Assembly (NCBI RefSeq): GCF_009687845.1
Contig: NZ_BLAD01000064.1
Location: 41,956 to 105,955, forward strand
Length of the DNA: 64,000 bases
Origin: Acrocarpospora corrugata
GTDB lineage: Bacteria > Actinomycetota > Actinomycetes > Streptosporangiales > Streptosporangiaceae
Direction: 5' to 3'
Shown here: positions 7,442 through 15,747 of the stretch, piece by piece
Numbering within the stretch: the stretch's first letter is position 1
Layout: each line of letters begins with the position of its first letter
Position numbers and translations under genes: made by a program
Notes under the pieces: model-generated
What the model was told of the DNA's origin: nothing
The model's input: the letters and a program-made list of their open reading frames with translations, nothing else
Database searches by the model: none

Positions 7442-9496
7442 TCAGGTGGGCAGGAAGGGACTCGCCCGGCCGGAGTAGGACACGTAGAGCAGCTCGTTCG
7501 CCCGCGTGCAAGCCACATAGAGCAACCCCCGTTCTCGTTGCAGGTCATGGGCTCGGGCCGTGGGGTCTTCCGTGGCCGGAGTGAGCTGCTCCGGCGCCGG
7601 AACGATCCCGTCTGCAACGCCTATCACGGCCACCCGGCGAAACTCCAGACCCTTCATGCCGTGCAGCATCGTCACCTTCACCTCGATGCCCGCCGCGCGC
7701 AGCGCGGCCCGCGCGGTTCTGACCAGTTCCACGGTCCTGGCGGCCACCGCGACCTGGTTCGGCGGCACCCCGTCGGCCAGCCATTCGCCGACGTGCGCGA
7801 CCAGGCCGGTGATCTCCGCGTCCAGGCTGACGTAGCCGCGGACCATCGGGCGGGGGCCGTGCTGGAGCGAGCGGTAGCCGTACATCTCGGAGATGCCCTC
7901 GGCCAGGCCGTCCACCGGGCCGCCGCCGCGCAGCCGGACGCCGAAGGAGAGGATCTCGTGCGGCAGCCGGTGCGAGATCTTCAGGTGGAACCGGCGGACC
8001 GGGATGCCCATCCCGGCCAGCGCCGCCCGGGTGTCGAACATGCGCTGGTGCGGGTCGCCCACCACGAACAGGTCGTTGGGTCCTGGCGGCACCGCCGCGC
8101 GCAGCAGCCGCCACTGCGCCGGGTGCAGGTCCTGCGCCTCGTCCACCACCACATGCCGGTACGGCTCCCGCCCCGGCGCCTGGTCGCCCAGCATGTCCCC
8201 GGTGGCCTGCCCGAGCAGATCGGCGGCCTCGCTGACCAGCTGGAGCAGCGTGCGCCGCCCGGACGCCCGCAACTGCCCGACCACGTGCTCGACCGCCCGC
8301 CACACGTTGGTCTTGAGCTCGGGCGGCAGCTGCGTGCCCCGCCCGGGACGCTCGGCCGCCAGATACTCCTCCAGCGACCGCAGGTTCTGGGACAGGATCA
8401 CCTGCTCCCACTCGCGCAGCAGGAAGGCCGCGCCGAACCTGCTCCCGGCCGCCTCCTGCCAGAGCTTGGCCACGTCGCCGACCAGGGTGGGCGGGCGGCC
8501 CTCGTGCTCGGCCACGATCCGGTAGGCGAGCCGGTCCACGTTGGTGACCTCGACCCGCTTGCGCAGCACCTCGTCGTCGATGATCATGTCCAGCTTGGCG
8601 GCCAGCTCGTTCACCAGGACCTGCGAGAAGGTGGCCAGCAGCACCGGCCCGGTGCCGTGCTTGGCCAGATGGGCGGCCCGGTGCAGCGCGATGATCGTCT
8701 TACCGGTGCCGGCCCCGCCGGTGATCAGCGCGGGCTGCTCGTAGGTCTCCCAGTTGGAGTAGGTGTGCTGCGGCGGATACAGGAACGTGCACCAGTCCGG
8801 CACGGTCAGGATCCGGTCCAGCTCGATCCGGTCGGCGGCGAAGGCGGCCTTGCCGGGGCTGCGCAGCAGCGCGGTGGCCAGGTCCTCGGTGTCGATGACG
8901 TCGGCCAGCACGCACCTGCACCCGTCCAGCTCCCGCCACGCCTCGGCCAGCGAGCCGCCCTGGGCCAGCGTGGACAGCGGCGCGAACTGGCTCTCCGGCA
9001 GCAGCGGCTCGACCGCGGTCAGGTGCGCGTCGGTGCTCATCAGCCGCAGCAGCGGCAGCAGCTGGGCGTCGATGCCGATGCTGAGCAGGTCGGTGTCGCA
9101 GATGTGGCCGTACAGGCGGCGGGTGGAGCCGGCCGAGGAGCGGCGCAGCGCGGGCTCGACCCGCTCCAGCGCCTCGGCGTCCCAGACCTCCATCACGCCG
9201 ATGGCGGGATTGATGGTGAAACGGTGGCGCTGGGCGTAGGTCCAGGCCTCGGCGTCCGGGAGGATCGCGACCAGCCAGTAGACGTCCCGCTGGCGGAGCA
9301 CCACGCCGCGGTGGCGGTCGCTCAGCCGGAGCGTGAAGACGCGGGGGTCGCGGGCGTTGCGTACGCGCTCGGGGGTCGGCCCGGCGGGGGAGTTGTGCAG
9401 GAAACGGCGGACCGCGACCGCCGCGTCCCGGCGGACCGGGCGGGCCAGTGCGCCGAGTTCCTTGGTGAACTCCAGGGAGACCGCGAGCCGGGGCAT
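7442..9496 (-). CDS. RelE/ParE-like domain fused to UvrD/Rep-type superfamily 1 helicase
   Basis: The 684-residue protein starts at ATG 9496, only 5 nt after the upstream stop. Residues 1 to about 105 look like a RelE/ParE-type toxin fold: VRRDAAVAVRRFL helices, then DPRVFTLRLSDRHRGVVL and VYWLVAILPDAEAW strands. A linker of roughly 135 residues precedes the SF1 helicase core. That core shows Walker A GGAGTGKT near residue 255, Walker B VVVDEAQD near 445, motif III VGDPHQRMF, motif V VTMLHGMKGLEF and motif VI LLYVACTRAN. The family unwinds DNA 3'-5' using ATP. No nuclease domain is visible. Context suggests cooperation with the two flanking paralogues. Confidence 0.85.
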   Translation of the reverse strand: MPRLAVSLEFTKELGALARPVRRDAAVAVRRFLHNSPAGPTPERVRNARDPRVFTLRLSDRHRGVVLRQRDVYWLVAILPDAEAWTYAQRHRFTINPAIGVMEVWDAEALERVEPALRRSSAGSTRRLYGHICDTDLLSIGIDAQLLPLLRLMSTDAHLTAVEPLLPESQFAPLSTLAQGGSLAEAWRELDGCRCVLADVIDTEDLATALLRSPGKAAFAADRIELDRILTVPDWCTFLYPPQHTYSNWETYEQPALITGGAGTGKTIIALHRAAHLAKHGTGPVLLATFSQVLVNELAAKLDMIIDDEVLRKRVEVTNVDRLAYRIVAEHEGRPPTLVGDVAKLWQEAAGSRFGAAFLLREWEQVILSQNLRSLEEYLAAERPGRGTQLPPELKTNVWRAVEHVVGQLRASGRRTLLQLVSEAADLLGQATGDMLGDQAPGREPYRHVVVDEAQDLHPAQWRLLRAAVPPGPNDLFVVGDPHQRMFDTRAALAGMGIPVRRFHLKISHRLPHEILSFGVRLRGGGPVDGLAEGISEMYGYRSLQHGPRPMVRGYVSLDAEITGLVAHVGEWLADGVPPNQVAVAARTVELVRTARAALRAAGIEVKVTMLHGMKGLEFRRVAVIGVADGIVPAPEQLTPATEDPTARAHDLQRERGLLYVACTRANELLYVSYSGRASPFLPT

Positions 9497-9501
9497 GGCG
9501 G

Positions 9502-11280
9502 CTATCCGAGCAGGGACAGCAGATCGCGGTCCCCGCGTTCTCGGAGTCGGGCCAGGAGTTCCACGGTGCCGACCGGGCCGGTCAGGCCGATCCGGGTGGC
9601 GATCACTCTGGTGGCCTGGTCGGGGGTGCCGCCGGGAGCGGTGTAGCCGACCAGGCGGAGTGCCCGCGAGGTGCTGTCGCCGCCGGTGGCCGAGGGCAGG
9701 TGCCGGACCCGGAGCATGCCCTCCTCGGAGAGGGTGAGGAAGATGTGCCCGCCTTCCTTGGCGGCGACCTCGGTGAGGATGCGCTGGAGCGAGCCCACCG
9801 CCGGGCCGGACTGCCAGGTCAGTTCCACGTCGCCGGCCGCGCTGCGCACCGTCTTGGCGTCGCCTGGGTTGAGCCCCAGGTAGGAGGCGAAGCCGCTGGG
9901 CAGCGGGATCTCGGCGCCGGACAGGTAGTCGGCGGTCACGTCCACCCGCAGCCACCAGCGGCCGTCGGGCTGCCGGAAGCAGCGCCGGGTGTGCGCGACG
10001 TCCTTCATGCCGGGTTCGCCCTTGGGCTTGGGCTCGGTCTTCGGCGGCGGCTTGGGCACCGGCTTCGGCGCGGGTTTGGGCGCCGGCTTGGGTTCGGGTT
10101 TGGGCGCCGGTGGTTCAGGCTGGGGGTCAGGCACCGGCACCGGCACCGGTTCCGGCTCCGGTTCTTCCGCCGGCTTGGCTTCGACCGCGGGTCTCGGCGG
10201 GGGCGCGGGCTTGGGACGTGGCCTGGGCTTGGGCTTGGTGCCGTTGGCCCCGCTCTGGATCCGCAGTGAGGGCACGTTCTCCAGCCATTCCTTGGCCACC
10301 TCGGGCCGGATCCCCAGGCTGGAGACCAGCTGCCTGGCCCGGTTCACCGTCGGCGGCCGGTCCGAGTTCACGATCAGCTTGCGGGTCTTCTCCTGCAGTT
10401 CGGCCATGTCCCCGGCCACCAGCCACTCGCCGGAGACCTGGTAGCCGGGCAGCGAGGCCAGCACGAACTGCCAGGCCAGCACGTCCAGCGAGCGCAGCTC
10501 CTCCTCGTGCCAGGGGGCCGCGTTGATCAGCCGCGTCTTCGGCGCGGCCACTCCGAGTAACTCCGCGACCCGCTCCAGGTGGGCCCGGAACGGCGCCGAC
10601 TCGGCCGACTCCAGCCACTCCTCCAGCCGGGCCCGCAGCGACTTCTCCATCGCCTCGATCAGCCCGGCCGGCACGGCCAGCAGCCGGGCCAGCTCCTCCT
10701 CGGCCGTCGGCGTGTCGGTGAAGACCCGGTTCTGGGCCACCATCCAGGTCTGGTCGTCCAGCGCCGCGAACACCCCGTCCAGGAGCGCGCACAGATCCCC
10801 GGCGGCCGGCGGCACCACCACGGCCAGGTCGCCGTACTCGGCCGGTTCTATCGGCCGGGAGATGCGCGCGGGGCGGACCAGCTGCGGCTGCCCGAGCCGG
10901 GCGAAGACCGCGCCGAACAGGGCGATCAGCACCGGCCGCACCTTCACGAACGGCTGGTCGGAGAGCTCCCTGCCGGTCAGCGCCAGCAGTCCGGTCCACG
11001 AACCGGCCCGGTCCAGCGCGATCGCCACCTGCGGATCGTCGGCCTCGTCGGGGTGCAGCACGTGCAGCGCGGGCAGGATGTCGCCGATCGCCGCGGCCCG
11101 CCACTGGCTCAGCGTGAGGTCGGTCAGCAGCTCGGCGATGTTCGCCGGGCCGACCGCCGCCAGCACCCGGCTCATGGGCAGGCTCCGCCACCACGCATCC
11201 GGTAATTCCGGCGGGGTGGGGATATTAGCGGCATCACTCCAGCGCAGTGGTGGCACAAGGTCACTCAGGCAGAAGTTCAT
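9502..11280 (-). CDS. Paralogue of the 5567-7393 protein with a proline/lysine-rich linker
   Basis: The 592-residue protein starts at ATG 11280 (MNFCLSDLVPPLRW, matching the MNLSLSDIVPPLRW start of its paralogue); GGGGA lies just upstream. The N-terminal helical half aligns along its length, but the sigma-4-like block is degenerate: the second helix reads EEELARLLAVPAGLIEAMEK and has lost the Arg-x-Arg-Ile-Arg pattern. The winged-helix part is replaced by a Pro/Lys/Glu repeat (about residues 340-430, e.g. PKPAPKPAPKPVPKPPPK). The C-terminal 150 residues (TRRCFRQPDGRWWLRVDV) are well conserved with the paralogue. It is the first gene of the operon. Function unknown. Confidence 0.75.
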   Translation of the reverse strand: MNFCLSDLVPPLRWSDAANIPTPPELPDAWWRSLPMSRVLAAVGPANIAELLTDLTLSQWRAAAIGDILPALHVLHPDEADDPQVAIALDRAGSWTGLLALTGRELSDQPFVKVRPVLIALFGAVFARLGQPQLVRPARISRPIEPAEYGDLAVVVPPAAGDLCALLDGVFAALDDQTWMVAQNRVFTDTPTAEEELARLLAVPAGLIEAMEKSLRARLEEWLESAESAPFRAHLERVAELLGVAAPKTRLINAAPWHEEELRSLDVLAWQFVLASLPGYQVSGEWLVAGDMAELQEKTRKLIVNSDRPPTVNRARQLVSSLGIRPEVAKEWLENVPSLRIQSGANGTKPKPRPRPKPAPPPRPAVEAKPAEEPEPEPVPVPVPDPQPEPPAPKPEPKPAPKPAPKPVPKPPPKTEPKPKGEPGMKDVAHTRRCFRQPDGRWWLRVDVTADYLSGAEIPLPSGFASYLGLNPGDAKTVRSAAGDVELTWQSGPAVGSLQRILTEVAAKEGGHIFLTLSEEGMLRVRHLPSATGGDSTSRALRLVGYTAPGGTPDQATRVIATRIGLTGPVGTVELLARLRERGDRDLLSLLG

Positions 11281-11382
11281 CGCCATCCCCATCACGTACG
11301 TAAGACCAGACCATAGTCTGGCAAATCCCCCGCGTTGGCGGGAGTTTCTCGGTGACGACCTTGATTCGGCTTCTGCCGGCGC

Positions 11383-12159
11383 CTACTGGCGGACGGCCGC
11401 GAACCGGAGCCGGACGTAGTCGGCCATCCAGCCTGACTCGCGCCGCAGGGCCGGCGCGGCCAGCTCGTTCACCCGCCGGAGCAGCGGTTCCACCGTGCCC
11501 ATCGGCACCCCGTCGAGCAGCGAGTGCGCGAACATGCGCACCCAGTCGGCGGCGCCGTTGGGGCAGTCGTCCAGCGGGGTCGGCCGGTCGAAGTACTCCA
11601 CCAGGCGGAGCGTGAAACCGGCCCGCTCCAGGCGGACCGCGTACTCGGCGGGGCTGGGGAAGTACCACGGCAGGTGCGGGTCGCGCAGGCCGTGCTCGCG
11701 CCAGGCGGTGAGCATCGCGGCGGTGAGCGCGGCGCAGTTGCCCGCGCCGCCGAGCTCGCCGACGAACCGGCCGCCGGGCTGCAGGGCCATCCGGACGCAT
11801 TCGATCACCGCGTCCGGGTCCCGGCTCATCCAGTGCAGCGCCGCGTTGGAGAAGACCGCGTCGTACGGCTGCGCCACGGTGAAGTCGTGCCCGTCCCCGA
11901 CCGTGAAATCCAGGCCGGGGTACTGGGCGATGGCGGTCTCGATCATCGAGTGCGACCCGTCGATGCCGAGCACCCTGGCGCCGCGCGAGGCTATCTCGGC
12001 GGTGAGCACGCCGGTGCCGCAGCCCAGGTCGAGCACACGCTCGCCCGGCTGCGGGTCCAGCAGGTCCACCAGTGGAGCGCCCTGCGCGGAGACGTAGCCG
12101 AACGAGCTGTCGTAAGCGCGAGCGTTCCACCGTATGAGACTTGGGGTGTCATATCGCAA
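11383..12159 (-). CDS. Class I SAM-dependent methyltransferase (trans-aconitate methyltransferase-like)
   Basis: The 258-residue protein contains the SAM-binding motif I VLDLGCGTGVLTAEI near residues 43-57, motif post I VLGIDGS, and motif III LQPGGRFVGELGG. The block DAVFSNAALHWM followed by an FPSPAEY segment resembles trans-aconitate 2-methyltransferases and related small-molecule methyltransferases. The acceptor cannot be named from sequence. It lies about 100 nt upstream of the three-gene helicase operon on the same strand, but the gap and an unrelated family suggest a separate unit. The start ATG 12159 gives MRYDTPSLIRWNA, the usual N-terminus for this group. Confidence 0.85.
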   Translation of the reverse strand: MRYDTPSLIRWNARAYDSSFGYVSAQGAPLVDLLDPQPGERVLDLGCGTGVLTAEIASRGARVLGIDGSHSMIETAIAQYPGLDFTVGDGHDFTVAQPYDAVFSNAALHWMSRDPDAVIECVRMALQPGGRFVGELGGAGNCAALTAAMLTAWREHGLRDPHLPWYFPSPAEYAVRLERAGFTLRLVEYFDRPTPLDDCPNGAADWVRMFAHSLLDGVPMGTVEPLLRRVNELAAPALRRESGWMADYVRLRFAAVRQ

Positions 12160-12218
12160 GATCGGCTCTCATTCCACGGTATAGGCATACTGTACGGCCT
12201 CCGTGGAATGCATGGTGG

Positions 12219-13289
12219 TCAGCCGATCTGCTGGGTCCAATGTTGCTGAAGGTAGGTCTTCGCGGCGTCCTGTTGCGGGATGGTGAGCGTAACCGGGGTT
12301 CCGTAGACCTTGGGCAGCTTCGCGGCGGCTTCCTGGTCGAGCCCGCCGCGCATCTCCATCGCCTCCATCCGGACCGGCCTGGCGTACCCGCGCAGGAAGA
12401 GGTTCTGGCCCTCGTCGGAGAACAGGAACTCCTGCCACAGCCGGGCCGCGGCCGGGTGCCGGGCCTTGGCGTTGATCGCCTGCACGAAGTGCGAGGCGAG
12501 CACGGTGCCCCTCGGGATGGTCACCTTCAGCTCCGGCCTGTCGTGCTCGGCGGCGGTGGCGGCCTTGGCCAGGTTGAGGTAGTCCCAGTCGAGCAGCGCG
12601 GCGGCCCGGTCGGGGGTGGACAGCACGCCCGCCTTCTTCAGCTCGGTGAAGAACTGCACGCCGCGCGCGGCGTCCGGCTGGCCGCCCGCGAGCGAGGTCG
12701 CCATCACGCCGGCGAACCCGGACGCGGTGCGCAGCGGGTCGCCGGGCAGGGCGACCGTGTTGCCGGGCTTCAGCAGGGCCGCGAATGAGGCGGGCTCGGC
12801 CATCCTGGCGGGGTCGTAGCCGATCGACATGTAGCCGCCGTAGCCCGCGTACCAGGAGCCGGAGGGCTCCTTCAGGTCGTCGGCGATGTCCTGCCAGCCG
12901 AGCACCCGGTAGGGCGCGAAGGCGGCGGCGTTGGCGACGGCCACGTCCAGGCTCAGGTCGTACACGTCGGGGGTCTGCGCGCCGGCCGAGGCCAGCTGCT
13001 GGGCGCTGGTGGCCTCCGGCTTGAGCGCGGTCACCTTCACGCCGTACTTGTCGGCGAACTCGTCGATGATCGCGCCGTAGTTCACCCAGTCCCTGGGCAG
13101 GCCGACGACGACCAGCTCGCCCTCCTTCTGGGCCGTCTCGATCAGCCGGTCCATGTTGGTGAATCCCGACTGCAGGCTGGCGGCCTTGGGGTTCACCGGC
13201 GGCAGGTTCTTGGAGTCCGTAGCCGGGGCGGAGCAGGCGGCCGCGGCCACCGCGAGCAGGGCTATCAGACCTAGAGCACGTGTGGTCAC
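12219..13289 (-). CDS. ABC-type extracellular solute-binding lipoprotein (orphan)
   Basis: The 356-residue product has a lipoprotein signal, LIALLAVAAAACSAP, with the lipobox Cys at residue 19. After it comes a periplasmic-binding-protein fold of the cluster that includes iron, polyamine and phosphonate binders (ETAQKEGELVVVGLP, SLDVAVANAAAFAPY, SDEGQNLFLRGYARPVR near the C-terminus). Such proteins deliver ligand to an ABC importer from the outer membrane face. No permease or ATPase gene lies next to it, so its partner must be elsewhere or the system is remnant. Ligand unknown. Confidence 0.85.
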   Translation of the reverse strand: MTTRALGLIALLAVAAAACSAPATDSKNLPPVNPKAASLQSGFTNMDRLIETAQKEGELVVVGLPRDWVNYGAIIDEFADKYGVKVTALKPEATSAQQLASAGAQTPDVYDLSLDVAVANAAAFAPYRVLGWQDIADDLKEPSGSWYAGYGGYMSIGYDPARMAEPASFAALLKPGNTVALPGDPLRTASGFAGVMATSLAGGQPDAARGVQFFTELKKAGVLSTPDRAAALLDWDYLNLAKAATAAEHDRPELKVTIPRGTVLASHFVQAINAKARHPAAARLWQEFLFSDEGQNLFLRGYARPVRMEAMEMRGGLDQEAAAKLPKVYGTPVTLTIPQQDAAKTYLQQHWTQQIG

Positions 13290-13337
13290 GATTCGAATAC
13301 TTGGCGTGATTTTCCGGCCGGTCGAGGAGGCACGCCG

Positions 13338-13544
13338 TCAGCCGGGGACGACCTTTGCCGCCACCATGACGTTCTCGGGAAACTCCACCAGCGTGCCGTC
13401 GCGTTTCCGGACCGCCAGCGTGCCGCCGGACCACGATTCCAGTACGCCCACGACGTCCCGAAATCCTTCCGGCACCTTGCGCCGCACGGTCACCCGGCGT
13501 CCCACGTCTTCCGCGGAGATGCTCACTGTGAGCCGAAAGGCCAC
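13338..13544 (-). CDS. Stand-alone SH3-like domain protein (Rv0428c N-terminal type)
   Basis: I place the start at a GTG giving MAFRLTVSISAEDVGRRVTV, with GGAGG upstream; a TTG at 13604 would add 20 unlikely residues. The 68-residue product reads as the small SH3-like barrel (RDVVGVLESWSGGTLAVRKR, LVEFPENVMVAAKVVPG) that normally begins GNAT acetyltransferases of the Rv0428c type next to fdxA. Here a stop follows directly and no acetyltransferase domain is found downstream before the lipoprotein gene. It may be a functional single-domain protein or the remainder of a truncated gene. Confidence 0.65.
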   Translation of the reverse strand: MAFRLTVSISAEDVGRRVTVRRKVPEGFRDVVGVLESWSGGTLAVRKRDGTLVEFPENVMVAAKVVPG

Positions 13545-13642
13545 AGGTTTGACCCCCTCCTGTTTCAGCCACCTGGCAGGCAACGCAATACTAGGCGTTA
13601 GCAACCCGCGGCCCGTGTCGTGCCGGAGAGAAGGAGCCCGAG

Positions 13643-13969
13643 GTGACCTACGTCATCGCGCAGCCTTGCGTGGATGTCCTGGACAAGGCGTGCATCGAGG
13701 AATGCCCCGTCGACTGCATCTACGAGGGCAACCGCATGCTCTACATTCACCCCGACGAGTGTGTGGACTGCGGTGCGTGCGAACCGGTCTGCCCGGTGGA
13801 GGCCATCTTCTACGAGGACGACCTGCCCGAGCAGTGGAAGGATTTCTACCGCGCCAACGTGGACTTCTTCGATGGCCTGGGGTCGCCTGGCGGCGCCGCC
13901 AAGGTCGGGAAGATCGATAAGGACCACGAGGTCGTGGCCGCGATGCCCCCGCAGGCCGCCGACCACTGA
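13643..13969 (+). CDS. fdxA: Seven-iron ferredoxin
   Basis: The 108-residue ferredoxin starts at GTG 13643 behind GAGAAGGAG. It has the 7Fe pattern: Cys9 and Cys17 of [21 protein letters not shown] with Cys21, and the second set [16 protein letters not shown], giving one [3Fe-4S] and one [4Fe-4S] cluster. The acidic C-terminus ([18 protein letters not shown]) is typical of actinobacterial FdxA/FdxC. It carries single electrons in the cytosol; partners such as cytochromes P450 or oxidoreductases are not in the window. The fdxA-dapC pairing is common in Actinobacteria. Confidence 0.95.
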   Translation: MTYVIAQPCVDVLDKACIEECPVDCIYEGNRMLYIHPDECVDCGACEPVCPVEAIFYEDDLPEQWKDFYRANVDFFDGLGSPGGAAKVGKIDKDHEVVAAMPPQAADH

Positions 13970-14041
13970 GCTAACTTGTTCGCCACGGCCGCCCGCTGAC
14001 CCCGGTGGGCGGCTTCCGCATGCCCGTTGGGGGGACGTTCG

Positions 14042-15121
14042 TTGATCGCACTGCCTGATTTTCCGTGGGACCGGCTCACGCCGTACAAGGAGGTGGCGCA
14101 GGCCCACCCGGACGGCATCGCCGACCTGTCGGTCGGCACGCCGGTCGATCCGGTGCCCGAGCTGGTACGGCAGGCGCTCGCCGACGCCTCCGACAGCCCC
14201 GGCTACCCGCTCACCCACGGCACGCCCGAACTGCGCGCCGCCGCCGCCGGCTGGCTGGCCCGCCGGCACGGGGTGCACGTGGACCCGGCCGCCGTGCTGC
14301 CCGTCATCGGCACCAAGGAGCTGGTCGCCTGGCTGCCCACCCTGCTCGGGGTGCGCGGCGGCGACCGGGTGGTCTTCCCCGAGCTGGCCTACCCGACCTA
14401 CGACGTGGGCGCGCGACTGGCGGGAGCGGAGCCGTACGCGACCGACGGGCTGGTCGCGCTCGGGCCCGAGCGGGCGCCGCTGGTCTGGGTGAACTCGCCG
14501 TCCAACCCGACCGGGCGGGTGCTGCCGGCCGGGCACCTGGCCAAGGTGGTGGACTGGGCCCGCGAGCACGGCTCGATCGTCGCCTCCGACGAGTGCTACA
14601 TCGGCCTCGGCTGGGAGGAACAGCCGGTCTCGATCCTGCACCCGGACGTCTGCGGCGGCTCCCACCAGGGCCTCCTCGCGGTGCACTCCCTGTCGAAACG
14701 GTCCAATCTGGCCGGATACCGGGCGGGGTTCGTCACCGGCGATCCGGAGCTCGTCCAGCGGCTGCTGGAAGTCCGCAAGCACGCCGGCATGATCATGCCG
14801 GGACCGGTCCAGGCGGCCATGGCGGCCGCGCTCCAGGACGACGCGCACGCCGAGGAACAGCGGGCCCGATACGCGGCGCGCCGGAGCGTTCTGCGCCCCG
14901 CGCTGGAGGCGGCGGGCTGGCGGATCGAGCACTCCACCGCCGGTCTCTACCTGTGGGCCGGCGACGGTTCCGGCTGCTGGGACCAGGTGCGGCGGCTGTC
15001 GGAGAAGGGCATCCTGGTGGCCCCGGGAGATTTCTACGGTACGGCCGGAAAGCAACACATTCGTATCGCGATTACGGCCACAGATGAACGGATAAATGCG
15101 GTCGTGCGTCGGCTCCAGTAG
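14042..15121 (+). CDS. dapC: Succinyldiaminopimelate transaminase (lysine/DAP pathway)
   Basis: The 359-residue protein is a fold-type I PLP aminotransferase. The PLP lysine lies in SLSKRSNLAGYR near residue 225, with the NSPSNPTGR loop near residue 150, SDECYIGLGW following, and the C-terminal substrate Arg in HIRIAITA. It converts N-succinyl-2-amino-6-ketopimelate to N-succinyl-LL-diaminopimelate, needed for lysine and peptidoglycan. I chose TTG 14042 because GGGGGGAC lies 7 nt upstream; the TTG at 14027 would place that purine tract inside the gene. It follows fdxA by 72 nt; dapE, the next pathway step, lies 1.5 kb downstream. Confidence 0.9.
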   Translation: MIALPDFPWDRLTPYKEVAQAHPDGIADLSVGTPVDPVPELVRQALADASDSPGYPLTHGTPELRAAAAGWLARRHGVHVDPAAVLPVIGTKELVAWLPTLLGVRGGDRVVFPELAYPTYDVGARLAGAEPYATDGLVALGPERAPLVWVNSPSNPTGRVLPAGHLAKVVDWAREHGSIVASDECYIGLGWEEQPVSILHPDVCGGSHQGLLAVHSLSKRSNLAGYRAGFVTGDPELVQRLLEVRKHAGMIMPGPVQAAMAAALQDDAHAEEQRARYAARRSVLRPALEAAGWRIEHSTAGLYLWAGDGSGCWDQVRRLSEKGILVAPGDFYGTAGKQHIRIAITATDERINAVVRRLQ

Positions 15122-15132
15122 GATCGCGCGCC

Positions 15133-15747
15133 ATGACGACAGCGGTGGTGCTCGGCCTGAGCGTCGCGACGCTTATCGTCGTGCTGGGCGCGTTCATCGC
15201 CACCACCCGCCAGGACAGGCGGGTGGTTCCGGCGAACGGGGGACTCGACTTCGGCCCTGGTCAGGGGCCCGCCTTCTTCGATCCCCGGACCATCAAGGTC
15301 GGCGACACCGTGCATGTCGCGGGTGTCCGCTACAAGACCATGGGAGCGTTGCATCTTTCCTGGCACGGCGAGCAGTGGACCGAGCATCTGCTGGACGACG
15401 GCACCCGCCGCTACCAGTGGCTCTCGGTGCAGGAGCGCGACGTCCAGGAGGAGGTCGCCCACCTGGAGGTCCTGCTCTGGACCCAGGTTCCGGCCCAGGG
15501 CATGGTGCCCGCCAAGAGCATGCTGATCATGGAGGGCGTGGAGTTCTTCCCGATCGAGCGGGGGACTGTCGCGTTCCGGGCCGAGGGCATGACCGGGCTG
15601 CCGGACCGCGGGCTGCTGGACTTCGCCGACTACCGGGCCAATGACGGGCGGCTACTGTCGTTCCAGCGGGTGCAGGGCGGGCAGTGGGTGGCTTCGTACG
15701 CGTCGCCGCTGACGCCTGGTTCGATCCAGGTGGAGCGGCTGGGCTAG
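15133..15747 (+). CDS. DUF4178 domain protein with N-terminal membrane anchor
   Basis: The 204-residue protein has one N-terminal transmembrane helix (VVLGLSVATLIVVLGAFIA). After it comes a beta-rich DUF4178-like region: IKVGDTVHVAGVRYKTMGAL, HGEQWTEHLLDDG, YQWLSVQER. DUF4178 is of unknown function and occurs in membrane-associated and stress-related clusters. The gene follows dapC by 11 nt, suggesting cotranscription. Its end overlaps the convergent gene by 4 nt. I cannot assign a role beyond a membrane-tethered protein whose domain most likely faces the cytoplasm or cell surface, depending on topology. Confidence 0.75.
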   Translation: MTTAVVLGLSVATLIVVLGAFIATTRQDRRVVPANGGLDFGPGQGPAFFDPRTIKVGDTVHVAGVRYKTMGALHLSWHGEQWTEHLLDDGTRRYQWLSVQERDVQEEVAHLEVLLWTQVPAQGMVPAKSMLIMEGVEFFPIERGTVAFRAEGMTGLPDRGLLDFADYRANDGRLLSFQRVQGGQWVASYASPLTPGSIQVERLG

